Positions 16,840 through 23,399 of a stretch of 49,006 nt of DNA are shown piece by piece; position 1 is the stretch's first letter, and each line of letters begins with the position of its first letter. Origin of the DNA: Clostridia bacterium. GTDB lineage: Bacteria > Bacillota > Clostridia > Oscillospirales > Acutalibacteraceae. The notes below the pieces were generated by a model. It saw only the letters and a program-made list of their open reading frames with translations, was not told the DNA's origin and ran no database searches. The stretch is taken from positions 1 through 49,006 of the forward strand of contig JAGAVE010000094.1 in assembly GCA_017942105.1 (NCBI GenBank). The letters are read 5' to 3'. The position numbers and the translations under genes are program-made.

Positions 16840-17868
16840 ATGTTGCATTTTGATAGCGACTATATGGAAACGGCTCATCCGTCAATTCTTGAAAAATTTA
16901 TCAGTATAAATTTTGAGAAAAATTCAAGCTACGGTTTTGATGTTTATTCAGATTCCGCGGCAGAAAAAATCCGCAAGGAGTGTAATTGTAAGAATGCGCT
17001 CGTGAAATTTCTTGTCGGCGGTACTCAGACAAACAAAGTAGCGATTGATGCTCTGATTGATTCTTATGAAGCTGTAATAGCTGCTTCTTCCGGTCATATT
17101 GCCGCTCATGAAGCAGGGGCGATCGAAGCCTGCGGACACAAGGTTATAACTCTTGAAGGTGAACACGGAAAACTCAAGGCAGAAACTCTTGAACGCTATA
17201 TGGAGACTTTTCTTGCTGATGAAACCTGCGAACATATGGCACAGCCTGCTGTTGTTTATATTTCATATCCAACGGAATACGGAACGGTTTATTCGAAGGA
17301 TGAACTGACCTGCCTGAAAAATGCCTGTGAAAAGTATTCGCTTAAGCTTTATATTGACGGTGCAAGGCTTGGCTATGGTCTTGCTTGCGAGGGCTGTGAT
17401 GTTTGTCTTTCGTTTCTGGCAAGTGTTGCAGATGCTTTTTATATCGGCGGAACGAAGGTCGGCGCGATGATAGGTGAGGCTCTGGTTATTCCTGAACCGT
17501 CAGAGGTCAAAAAGCTGTTTACGCAGATGAAACGCCACGGTGCAGTTCTTGCAAAAGGCTGGATAGCCGGTGTTCAGTTTGACACGCTTTTTACGGACGG
17601 ACTTTATTTTGAAATTGCAAAAAATGCAGTTGATACAGCGATGTATATGCGTGATGGATTGAAGCGGCTCAGCTATGAGTTCTATCTCGATTCGCCGACA
17701 AATCAGCAGTTCATCATCGTGTCTGATGAAAAGCTCGACTACATCAAGGATAAGGTAGGATACAGCTTCTGGGAAAAGACGAAAGACGGCAATAATGTAA
17801 TTCGTCTTGTAACAAGCTGGGCAACGGAAAAATCTCAGGTTGATGAGCTTTTAAATTTGCTGAAATAA
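16840..17868 (+). CDS. Low-specificity L-threonine aldolase-like PLP enzyme
   Basis: This 342-residue cytoplasmic enzyme belongs to the beta-eliminating lyase/threonine aldolase family (PLP fold type I). The cofactor lysine is Lys206 in FYIGGTKVGA; the aspartate-containing IDGARLGYG segment binds the pyridine ring, and SSGHIAAHEAGAIE is the substrate-loop region. It would split L-threonine to glycine and acetaldehyde. AGGAGG lies eight bases ahead of the ATG. The glycerate kinase gene starts 9 nt downstream, so both are one unit, perhaps linking glycine/serine and glycerate metabolism. Family confidence is high; exact substrate is not certain. Confidence 0.88.
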   Translation: MLHFDSDYMETAHPSILEKFISINFEKNSSYGFDVYSDSAAEKIRKECNCKNALVKFLVGGTQTNKVAIDALIDSYEAVIAASSGHIAAHEAGAIEACGHKVITLEGEHGKLKAETLERYMETFLADETCEHMAQPAVVYISYPTEYGTVYSKDELTCLKNACEKYSLKLYIDGARLGYGLACEGCDVCLSFLASVADAFYIGGTKVGAMIGEALVIPEPSEVKKLFTQMKRHGAVLAKGWIAGVQFDTLFTDGLYFEIAKNAVDTAMYMRDGLKRLSYEFYLDSPTNQQFIIVSDEKLDYIKDKVGYSFWEKTKDGNNVIRLVTSWATEKSQVDELLNLLK

Positions 17869-17877
17869 GGTGATGCT

Positions 17878-18990
17878 ATGATAATAATTGCTCCCGATTC
17901 GTTTAAAGGGACGATGTCTGCTGTTGAGGTCTGTGAGATTATAAGAAAAGAATTCCTAGCTCATAAGTCTCAACTCGATGTGCGGTGTTTGCCGATTGCT
18001 GACGGCGGTGAAGGAACGGTTGATGCTCTGCTTTTTAACGGTGGAGAGAAGATAAGCGTTACGGTGAAAGACCCGTATTTTAAAGATATTGAGGCGTTTT
18101 TCGGAATCCTTCCCGATGGAACGGCTGTTATAGAAATGGCGGCGGCAAGCGGTCTGCCGCTGGTGGGTGATAATAAAAATCCATTGCTTACTACAACCTA
18201 CGGTACGGGTCAGCTTATCAAAGCGGCACTCGACCGAGGATGCAGTGAAATTCTTATTGGTATCGGCGGAAGCGCTACGAATGACGGAGGAATCGGATGC
18301 GCGGCGGCACTTGGTGCAGTGTTTCTTGATGAAAACGGAAATGATGTCAGCCTTAACGGTGCAGGACTTTCAGCTATAAAAAAAATCGACCTCAGCGGTC
18401 TTGATAAGCGCCTTTTCAAAACAAAGATAAAAGTTCTTTGCGATGTTGTAAGTCCTCTTTACGGAGCTGACGGCGCGGCTTATGTCTTTGCAGGGCAGAA
18501 GGGCGCGGATGAGAAAGACATCAAGGTTCTTGATGCCGGACTTCGCAATCTTGCCGGTGTATCGGAAAAGCTGCTCGGGGTTGATAATTCTTCTCTTGAG
18601 GGTGCCGGCGCGGCAGGAGGCCTGGGATTTGCACTGGTTAGCTTTTTGAACGGCGAGCTTGTTAAGGGGGCGCCTGCGGTGCTTAAGGCTATGGGCTTTG
18701 AACGCTTGGTGGATTCTGCCGACCTTGTTATAACAGGTGAGGGTTGTTTTGATGAGCAATCTCTTCTCGGGAAAGCACCGTCCTGCGTTGCGGAAATGTC
18801 AGGAGATGCGGATGTTATTGCCGTTGCAGGCTGTTGTAGGATTACTCTTCCTGAAGATTCGAAAATCAAAAAGGTTTATGTTACTGATAAAGAAGGGAAA
18901 AGCTTTGAAGAGCTGAAGAAAACCTGTTTTGATGATTTGAAAAAAACGGCTGAAGTTATGGCGAAGGATTATTTTTCAAAAAAGTTTTAA
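17878..18990 (+). CDS. Glycerate kinase (GlxK/GarK type)
   Basis: This 370-residue enzyme phosphorylates D-glycerate with ATP to phosphoglycerate, feeding lower glycolysis. The family hallmarks are PDSFKGTMSA at the start, IADGGEGTVDAL, the glycine-rich GIGGSATNDGGIG and a late VITGEGCFDEQS segment. Its length matches the family. It follows the aldolase gene by 9 nt with a GGTG site. The 232-nt region to ylxM holds repeats, a promoter and a terminator hairpin. Whether the product is 2- or 3-phosphoglycerate is not visible; this class usually gives 2-phosphoglycerate. Confidence 0.92.
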   Translation: MIIIAPDSFKGTMSAVEVCEIIRKEFLAHKSQLDVRCLPIADGGEGTVDALLFNGGEKISVTVKDPYFKDIEAFFGILPDGTAVIEMAAASGLPLVGDNKNPLLTTTYGTGQLIKAALDRGCSEILIGIGGSATNDGGIGCAAALGAVFLDENGNDVSLNGAGLSAIKKIDLSGLDKRLFKTKIKVLCDVVSPLYGADGAAYVFAGQKGADEKDIKVLDAGLRNLAGVSEKLLGVDNSSLEGAGAAGGLGFALVSFLNGELVKGAPAVLKAMGFERLVDSADLVITGEGCFDEQSLLGKAPSCVAEMSGDADVIAVAGCCRITLPEDSKIKKVYVTDKEGKSFEELKKTCFDDLKKTAEVMAKDYFSKKF

Positions 18991-18994
18991 ACAC

Positions 18995-19112
18995 TTTCAA
19001 CATAGTTTTCAACACCCTTTGTATATATACGGAGTATAAACACGGCGATGAACACAATATATTCGAACAAAAATAGTTTTCAACATATGTTTCCACCAAA
19101 GGCTGTGGAAAA
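18995..19112 (+). repeat. Direct repeats and DnaA-box-like motifs between the glycerate kinase gene and ylxM
   Basis: ATAGTTTTCAACA occurs twice (19002-19014 and 19073-19085), with a third TTTCAACA at 18995-19002. TTTCCAC at 19090-19096 and GTGGAAA at 19105-19111 form an inverted pair. TGTGGAAAA at 19104-19112 differs from the DnaA-box consensus TGTGGATAA at one base. Function unknown. Confidence 0.5.
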
Positions 19113-19139
19113 TCTTTCTTTAAAATCTTAAAAAATGGC

Positions 19140-19168
19140 TTGACAAGAAGAGCACTATAATGTATAAT
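19140..19168 (+). promoter_or_regulatory. Consensus sigma-A promoter for the ylxM-ffh operon
   Basis: The -35 is TTGACA at 19140-19145 and the -10 is TATAAT at 19163-19168, with a 17-bp spacer. The predicted start at about 19175 falls inside the left arm of the terminator-like hairpin at 19171-19201. Confidence 0.9.
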
Positions 19169-19170
19169 GA

Positions 19171-19206
19171 CTGCCTGTAAAGAGAAAAACTTTACAGGCA
19201 GTTTTT
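19171..19206 (+). terminator. Terminator-like hairpin overlapping the ylxM-ffh transcription start
   Basis: CTGCCTGTAAAG at 19171-19182 and CTTTACAGGCAG at 19190-19201 form a perfect 12-bp stem with a 7-nt loop and five T. Transcripts arriving from upstream would form the full stem; transcripts starting at about 19175 would lack its first bases. Confidence 0.8.
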
Positions 19207-19222
19207 GAAAGGAGTCCTTATT

Positions 19223-19597
19223 GTGAGTAAAAATCTTGATATAACGCTCTTGCTTGATTTTTACGGCGATATGCTTACGGATAAGCAACGCAGCTTTATC
19301 AGTTATTACTACAATGATGACCTTTCTCTTTCCGAGATTGCTGCAGATGAGGGCATAACCCGTCAGGGCGTGCGAGATGCAATTAAAAGAGCTGAAACTC
19401 AGCTTGTTGCAATGGAAGAGCGCCTCGGTCTTGTTGCCCGTTTTGAAAATATGAAAATCGGTTTGAGCGAAATAATCGAATATGCTGAGGAAATCGCAAT
19501 ATACAACCGTAAAAATTCCCTCTCCATGGAAGTGAACAACAGTACAGCTAAAATAAAGGCTATTGCGCAGACGCTTCTTACGGAGAATTACTCTTAA
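19223..19597 (+). CDS. ylxM: YlxM/p13-family DNA-binding protein, SRP operon
   Basis: This 124-residue protein has the sigma-70 region-4-like HTH of the YlxM family: LTDKQRSFISYYYNDDLSLSEIA, then GITRQGVRDAIKRAE, and a helical C-terminus. It is nearly always encoded directly before ffh and is thought to modulate SRP function or expression. The start is GTG 19223, with AAAGGAG eight bases ahead. It is first in the operon and 15 nt before ffh. Confidence 0.9.
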   Translation: MSKNLDITLLLDFYGDMLTDKQRSFISYYYNDDLSLSEIAADEGITRQGVRDAIKRAETQLVAMEERLGLVARFENMKIGLSEIIEYAEEIAIYNRKNSLSMEVNNSTAKIKAIAQTLLTENYS

Positions 19598-19612
19598 AAA
19601 GGTGGTACAGCT

Positions 19613-20962
19613 ATGGCATTTGAGGGCCTTTCAGACAGACTCGAAGCCGCGTTCCAAAGGCTGAAGAGCAAAGGTGCCTTGACGGAAGCCGATGTCAGAA
19701 GTGCGATGCGCGAAGTGCGTCTTGCTTTGCTTGAGGCTGATGTTAACTACAAGGTTGCCAAGGACTTTACCGAAAAGGTTAGCCAGAGAGCCGTCGGTGA
19801 GCAGGTTATGGAAAGTCTTACACCTGCGCAGATGGTTATTAAAATAGTAAACGAAGAGCTTACTGAGCTTATGGGTGGTACAAAATCCCGCCTTGCGATT
19901 GCAAATCATCCGCCGACAGTCGTTATGATGTGCGGTCTTCAGGGTTCAGGTAAAACGACTCACAGCGCAAAAATCGCATTGAGGCTCAAAAACGAAGGCC
20001 ATCGTCCTTTGCTTGTTGCCTGCGATATTTATCGTCCCGCTGCTATTAAGCAGTTGCAGGTTGTCGGCGAAAGTATCGGTGTTCCCGTTTTTGAAATGGG
20101 TCAGATAAACCCCGTCGAAATCGCAAGAGAAGCTATTAAGCTTGCAAAGGATCAGGGATATGACTATGTTTTCCTTGATACTGCAGGTCGTCTTCATATT
20201 GACGAAGAGCTTATGACCGAGCTTAAAAATGTCAAGGCAGAGGTCAAACCGCACGAAATCCTCCTTGTTGTTGACTCAATGACAGGTCAGGATGCTGTTA
20301 ATGTTGCAACTTCGTTCAATGATGCTCTCGGTATTGACGGTATCGTTCTCACGAAGCTCGACGGTGACACCCGAGGCGGTGCGGCACTTTCAACAAGAGC
20401 CGTAACCGGTAAGCCGATCAAGTTCGTCGGTATCGGCGAAAAGCTTACAGATCTCGATATTTTCCACCCCGACCGTATGGCGTCCAGAATCCTCGGAATG
20501 GGTGATATGCTTTCTCTTATCGAAAAGGCTGAGCTTGCTCTTGACGAAAAGAAAGCTCTGGAGCTTGAAAAGAAGCTCCGTCAGAATAAATTTGACCTCA
20601 ACGACCTTATGGAGCAGCTCGATCAGGTTCGTAAAATGGGTTCAATCAAAGACACTCTTTCAATGATTCCGGGTATGGAAAAGAAGATAAAGGATGTCGA
20701 TATTGACGAAAGACAGTTTGACAGAATCAAGGCTATCATTCAGTCAATGACACCGAAAGAAAGAGAAAAGCCTGAGATTCTTAACCCGTCAAGAAAACGC
20801 AGAATAGCTCAGGGCTGCGGTCAGGATGTTGAGGCTGTTAACAGACTTCTTTCTCAGCACAAGCAGATGCAGAAGATGTTTAAACAGCTTAATCCCAAGG
20901 GCAAGAAGCGCAGAAGAGGCGGCAGACCGGACCTCTCTCAGCTTAAAGGCTTCAATATCTAA
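19613..20962 (+). CDS. ffh: Signal recognition particle GTPase Ffh (SRP54)
   Basis: This 449-residue protein targets ribosomes making membrane and secreted proteins to FtsY and the Sec translocon. It has the N domain (1-95), the G domain with G1 GLQGSGKTTHSAK, DTAGR and TKLDGD, and the methionine-rich M domain with the RNA-binding SRKRRIAQGCG helix near the end. Length and order are standard. AAGGTGG lies ahead of the ATG. It is co-transcribed with ylxM and, after a 71-nt gap holding a small hairpin, rpsP. Confidence 0.97.
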   Translation: MAFEGLSDRLEAAFQRLKSKGALTEADVRSAMREVRLALLEADVNYKVAKDFTEKVSQRAVGEQVMESLTPAQMVIKIVNEELTELMGGTKSRLAIANHPPTVVMMCGLQGSGKTTHSAKIALRLKNEGHRPLLVACDIYRPAAIKQLQVVGESIGVPVFEMGQINPVEIAREAIKLAKDQGYDYVFLDTAGRLHIDEELMTELKNVKAEVKPHEILLVVDSMTGQDAVNVATSFNDALGIDGIVLTKLDGDTRGGAALSTRAVTGKPIKFVGIGEKLTDLDIFHPDRMASRILGMGDMLSLIEKAELALDEKKALELEKKLRQNKFDLNDLMEQLDQVRKMGSIKDTLSMIPGMEKKIKDVDIDERQFDRIKAIIQSMTPKEREKPEILNPSRKRRIAQGCGQDVEAVNRLLSQHKQMQKMFKQLNPKGKKRRRGGRPDLSQLKGFNI

Positions 20963-20969
20963 TCTTCAA

Positions 20970-20991
20970 CACGCACAATTCACTTTGCGTG
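20970..20991 (+). other. Small hairpin between ffh and rpsP
   Basis: CACGCA at 20970-20975 pairs with TGCGTG at 20986-20991. No T run follows, so it is not a terminator; it could be an RNA processing site or stabiliser. Confidence 0.4.
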
Positions 20992-21033
20992 ATTGATATA
21001 TAAACATTTATTTTTATTTTGGAGGAATTTATC

Positions 21034-21276
21034 ATGGTTAAAATCAGACTTCGTCGTATGGGTGCAAAGAGAGCTCCTTTCTATCGTGTAGTAGTAGCAG
21101 ATTCAAAGTATCCCCGTGACGGCAGATTCATCGAAGAAATCGGTACTTACAATCCGATGACAGATCCTGCAGAGGTTAACATCGATGCAGAAAAGGCTGC
21201 AAAGTGGCTTGCAAACGGTGCACAGCCGACAGATACAGTTAAGGATCTCTTCAAGAAAAACGGCATCATCAAATAA
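21034..21276 (+). CDS. rpsP: Ribosomal protein bS16
   Basis: This 80-residue small-subunit protein opens with [23 protein letters not shown] and carries [15 protein letters not shown], both diagnostic of bS16. The ATG at 21034 has GGAGG nine bases ahead; an in-frame TTG at 21019 precedes that site. It lies in the conserved ffh-rpsP-khpA-rimM-trmD order. Confidence 0.97.
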   Translation: MVKIRLRRMGAKRAPFYRVVVADSKYPRDGRFIEEIGTYNPMTDPAEVNIDAEKAAKWLANGAQPTDTVKDLFKKNGIIK

Positions 21277-21296
21277 TTACTCGGAGGAGTTAAAAG

Positions 21297-21530
21297 ATGA
21301 AAGAGTTATTGACACAGATTGCTCAGGGTCTCGTAAACGACCCCGAAGCTGTTTCGGTTGTTGTTGACGAGCCGGATGAGGATGGCGTTATTGTTTATCA
21401 TCTTCATGTTGCTCCCGATGATATGGGACGCGTTATCGGTAAGCAGGGCAGAATTGCGAAGGCTATCAGAATAGTTATGCGTTCAGCCGCAAACCGCAGT
21501 GAGCAGAAAATCTCTGTTGAAATTGACTAA
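21297..21530 (+). CDS. khpA: KH-domain RNA-binding protein KhpA
   Basis: This 77-residue single KH domain has the GRVIGKQGRIAKAIR loop (GxxG = GKQG) that grips single-stranded RNA. KhpA usually pairs with KhpB/Jag and affects cell division and small-RNA function in Gram-positive bacteria. GGAGG lies ahead of the ATG. It follows rpsP by 20 nt and is followed by a terminator, so rimM-trmD may depend on readthrough. Confidence 0.95.
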   Translation: MKELLTQIAQGLVNDPEAVSVVVDEPDEDGVIVYHLHVAPDDMGRVIGKQGRIAKAIRIVMRSAANRSEQKISVEID

Positions 21531-21534
21531 GCTA

Positions 21535-21564
21535 AAAAAGGGCTGCTTTGGCGGCCCTTTTTGA
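21535..21564 (+). terminator. Terminator between khpA and rimM
   Basis: AAAAAGGGCTGC at 21535-21546 and GCGGCCCTTTTT at 21551-21562 pair (one T-G wobble) around TTTG. It splits the operon and probably lowers rimM-trmD relative to rpsP. Confidence 0.85.
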
Positions 21565-21603
21565 AATTAGAGAAGCAGTGGTTGAAAGGTGTTCAGGTGT
21601 TTT

Positions 21604-22122
21604 ATGATTAAAGAATTTCTTGAGATAGGTCAGATAGTCGGAACTCACGGCGTAAGAGGAGAAATGCGTCTCAACCCGTGGGCAGATGGCCCCGACTTTG
21701 TCAAACAGTTCAAAACCTTTTACTATGATAACAATGGGCAGAAAAGCGTCAGAGTGATTTCAGCAAGACCTCACGGAAACGTTGCAATCCTGAAGCTTGA
21801 CGGTGTTGACACCGTTGAGAAAGCGGCCGCTTTGCGCAATAAGGTGCTTTATATAAAACGCGCCGATGCCAAGATAAAGGAAGGCTCGTATTTTATTTCA
21901 GAGCTTATCGGCTGTGATGTATACGATTCTGAGGACGGCAATATTTGCTACGGTGTTCTTTCGGATGTCAGTGAAACCGGAGCAAACGATGTATGGCACA
22001 TTAAGAAGGATGGTGCGGAATATCTGATTCCTGCAATTCCGAGTGTTGTTAAAAATGTCGATGTTGCGAAGAACAGAGTGGAAATAAAGCCTTTGAGAGG
22101 AATTTTTGACGATGAGAATTGA
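21604..22122 (+). CDS. rimM: Ribosome maturation factor RimM
   Basis: This 172-residue protein helps mature the 30S head around bS16/uS19. It has the N-terminal IGQIVGTHGVRGEMRL motif, a beta-barrel, and a PRC-barrel C-terminal half with YLIPAIPSVVKNVD. The ATG at 21604 has AGGTG close upstream; the GTG 15 bases earlier has none. It overlaps trmD by 11 bases. Confidence 0.95.
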   Translation: MIKEFLEIGQIVGTHGVRGEMRLNPWADGPDFVKQFKTFYYDNNGQKSVRVISARPHGNVAILKLDGVDTVEKAAALRNKVLYIKRADAKIKEGSYFISELIGCDVYDSEDGNICYGVLSDVSETGANDVWHIKKDGAEYLIPAIPSVVKNVDVAKNRVEIKPLRGIFDDEN

Positions 22123-22852
22123 CATAATGACGCTTTTTCCCGAAATGTGTGAGAGGGTGCTGAGCGAGAGCATAATCGGCCGTTCGCGCGAAAGCGGTCT
22201 CGTTGAAATCAACTGCGTAAATATAAGAGACTATTCGAAGGATAAGCATCGCCGTGTTGATGATGCAACCTACGGCGGAGGACTCGGTATGCTTATGCAG
22301 GTCGACCCAATATATGACTGCTTCTGCGATCTCGAAGAAAAAATCGGTTCAAGACCGCACCTCATATATATGTCTCCTCAGGGTAAAACCCTTACGCAAG
22401 AAAGGGTAAAGGAGCTGGCACAGCTTCCGAATATAGCTATTCTTTGCGGCCATTACGAAGGTGTAGATGAAAGAGTTATTGAGGAAATTGTCGATGAGGA
22501 AATCTCAATAGGTGACTATGTGTTGACGGGCGGCGAGCTGCCTGCGCTTGTGCTGGCAGACAGTATTTCAAGAATGCTTCCCGGTGTGCTTGCTGAGGAC
22601 GCGGCTTTTGAAGAGGAAAGTCACTATAATTCTCTTCTTGAATATCCTCAGTATACAAGACCGTATGAATGGCACGGGAAAAAGGTGCCGGATGTGCTCA
22701 TATCGGGTCACCATGCCAATATAAACAAATGGCGAAGAGAGCAGTCTCTTATGCGCACATATTTAAGGCGTCCGGACTTGCTCGAAACAGCAGAATTAGA
22801 CAAAAAAGACAAGCAATTTTTGGAAAATCTCAAAAATTGCGAATTAAAATAG
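22112..22852 (+). CDS. trmD: tRNA (guanine-N1)-methyltransferase TrmD
   Basis: This 246-residue SPOUT-fold enzyme methylates G37 of tRNA using S-adenosylmethionine, preventing frameshifts. The conserved segments are IDIMTLFPEM, DDATYGGGLGMLM, ILCGHYEGVDERV, SIGDYVLTGGELPAL and LLEYPQYTRP. The start is ATG 22112, inside the end of rimM. No rplS follows, which breaks the commonest Firmicute order. Confidence 0.96.
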   Translation: MRIDIMTLFPEMCERVLSESIIGRSRESGLVEINCVNIRDYSKDKHRRVDDATYGGGLGMLMQVDPIYDCFCDLEEKIGSRPHLIYMSPQGKTLTQERVKELAQLPNIAILCGHYEGVDERVIEEIVDEEISIGDYVLTGGELPALVLADSISRMLPGVLAEDAAFEEESHYNSLLEYPQYTRPYEWHGKKVPDVLISGHHANINKWRREQSLMRTYLRRPDLLETAELDKKDKQFLENLKNCELK

Positions 22853-22966
22853 TCATAGTGCATTAAAATGTGTTATAACCCATAGTTATTATGCACAAAC
22901 AAAAGGTTTTTAAATTCTTAACATTTGGACTACAATACGAATTATTTTTAAAGTGAAGTTTATTTG

Positions 22967-22994
22967 TTGACGATGAAAAGATTTGTGATATAAT
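22967..22994 (+). promoter_or_regulatory. Sigma-A promoter for the HPr/Crh-like gene
   Basis: The -35 is TTGACG at 22967-22972 and the -10 is TATAAT at 22989-22994, with a 16-bp spacer. TGA ahead of the -10 gives an extended -10. Confidence 0.8.
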
Positions 22995-23060
22995 AAATAA
23001 CAAGTAGTAAGCTGATAAATGAGCATTGCTTTGAATTTATTTGAATTGGGAGATATAGGT

Positions 23061-23324
23061 ATGTTTGAGAAAGAAGTTACAGTTCAGAATCAGGTAGGCT
23101 TGAGCGCTCGTCCTGCTACATTCTTCATTCAGAAGGCTAATTGCTTTAAGTCATCTATCTGGATTGAGAAGGAAGAGCGTCGCGCAAATGCTAAGAGTTT
23201 GCTTGGCGTACTTTCACTTGGTATTGACGGCGGTACAACTGTTAAGGTTATCGCTGCAGGTCCGGATGAGGAGCAGGCTGTTGAAGAGCTTGTTAAGCTT
23301 GTAAATTCAGGTTTTGCTGTATAA
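23061..23324 (+). CDS. HPr-family protein with Ser at position 15 (Crh-like)
   Basis: This 87-residue protein has the HPr fold signature, but the phospho-accepting His15 of GLHARPA is Ser15 (GLSARPA, codon AGC at 23103-23105). Ser46, the HPr kinase target, is kept in NAKSLLG. Losing His15 while keeping Ser46 is the pattern of Bacillus Crh (Gln15), which acts in catabolite control but not in PTS phosphotransfer. So a regulatory rather than transport role is inferred. The ATG at 23061 has GGGAG eight bases ahead. It is a single-gene unit with a strong promoter and its own terminator. Confidence 0.9.
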   Translation: MFEKEVTVQNQVGLSARPATFFIQKANCFKSSIWIEKEERRANAKSLLGVLSLGIDGGTTVKVIAAGPDEEQAVEELVKLVNSGFAV

Positions 23325-23342
23325 TTATATTTCGTTTTAAAG

Positions 23343-23372
23343 AAGGTTGCCTGAATTCGGCAGCCTTTTTTG
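23343..23372 (+). terminator. Intrinsic terminator after the HPr/Crh-like gene
   Basis: AAGGTTGCC at 23343-23351 and GGCAGCCTT at 23359-23367 pair (one T-G wobble), followed by a T run. Confidence 0.9.
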
Positions 23373-23399
23373 TTTATATTTTTTATGGAGGTGAGTGTT

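Noticed and set aside
22857..22901. Hairpin after trmD (GTGCAT/ATGCAC with an inner ATAAC/GTTAT)
   Set aside because: The loops are large and no T run follows, so it is not a credible terminator.
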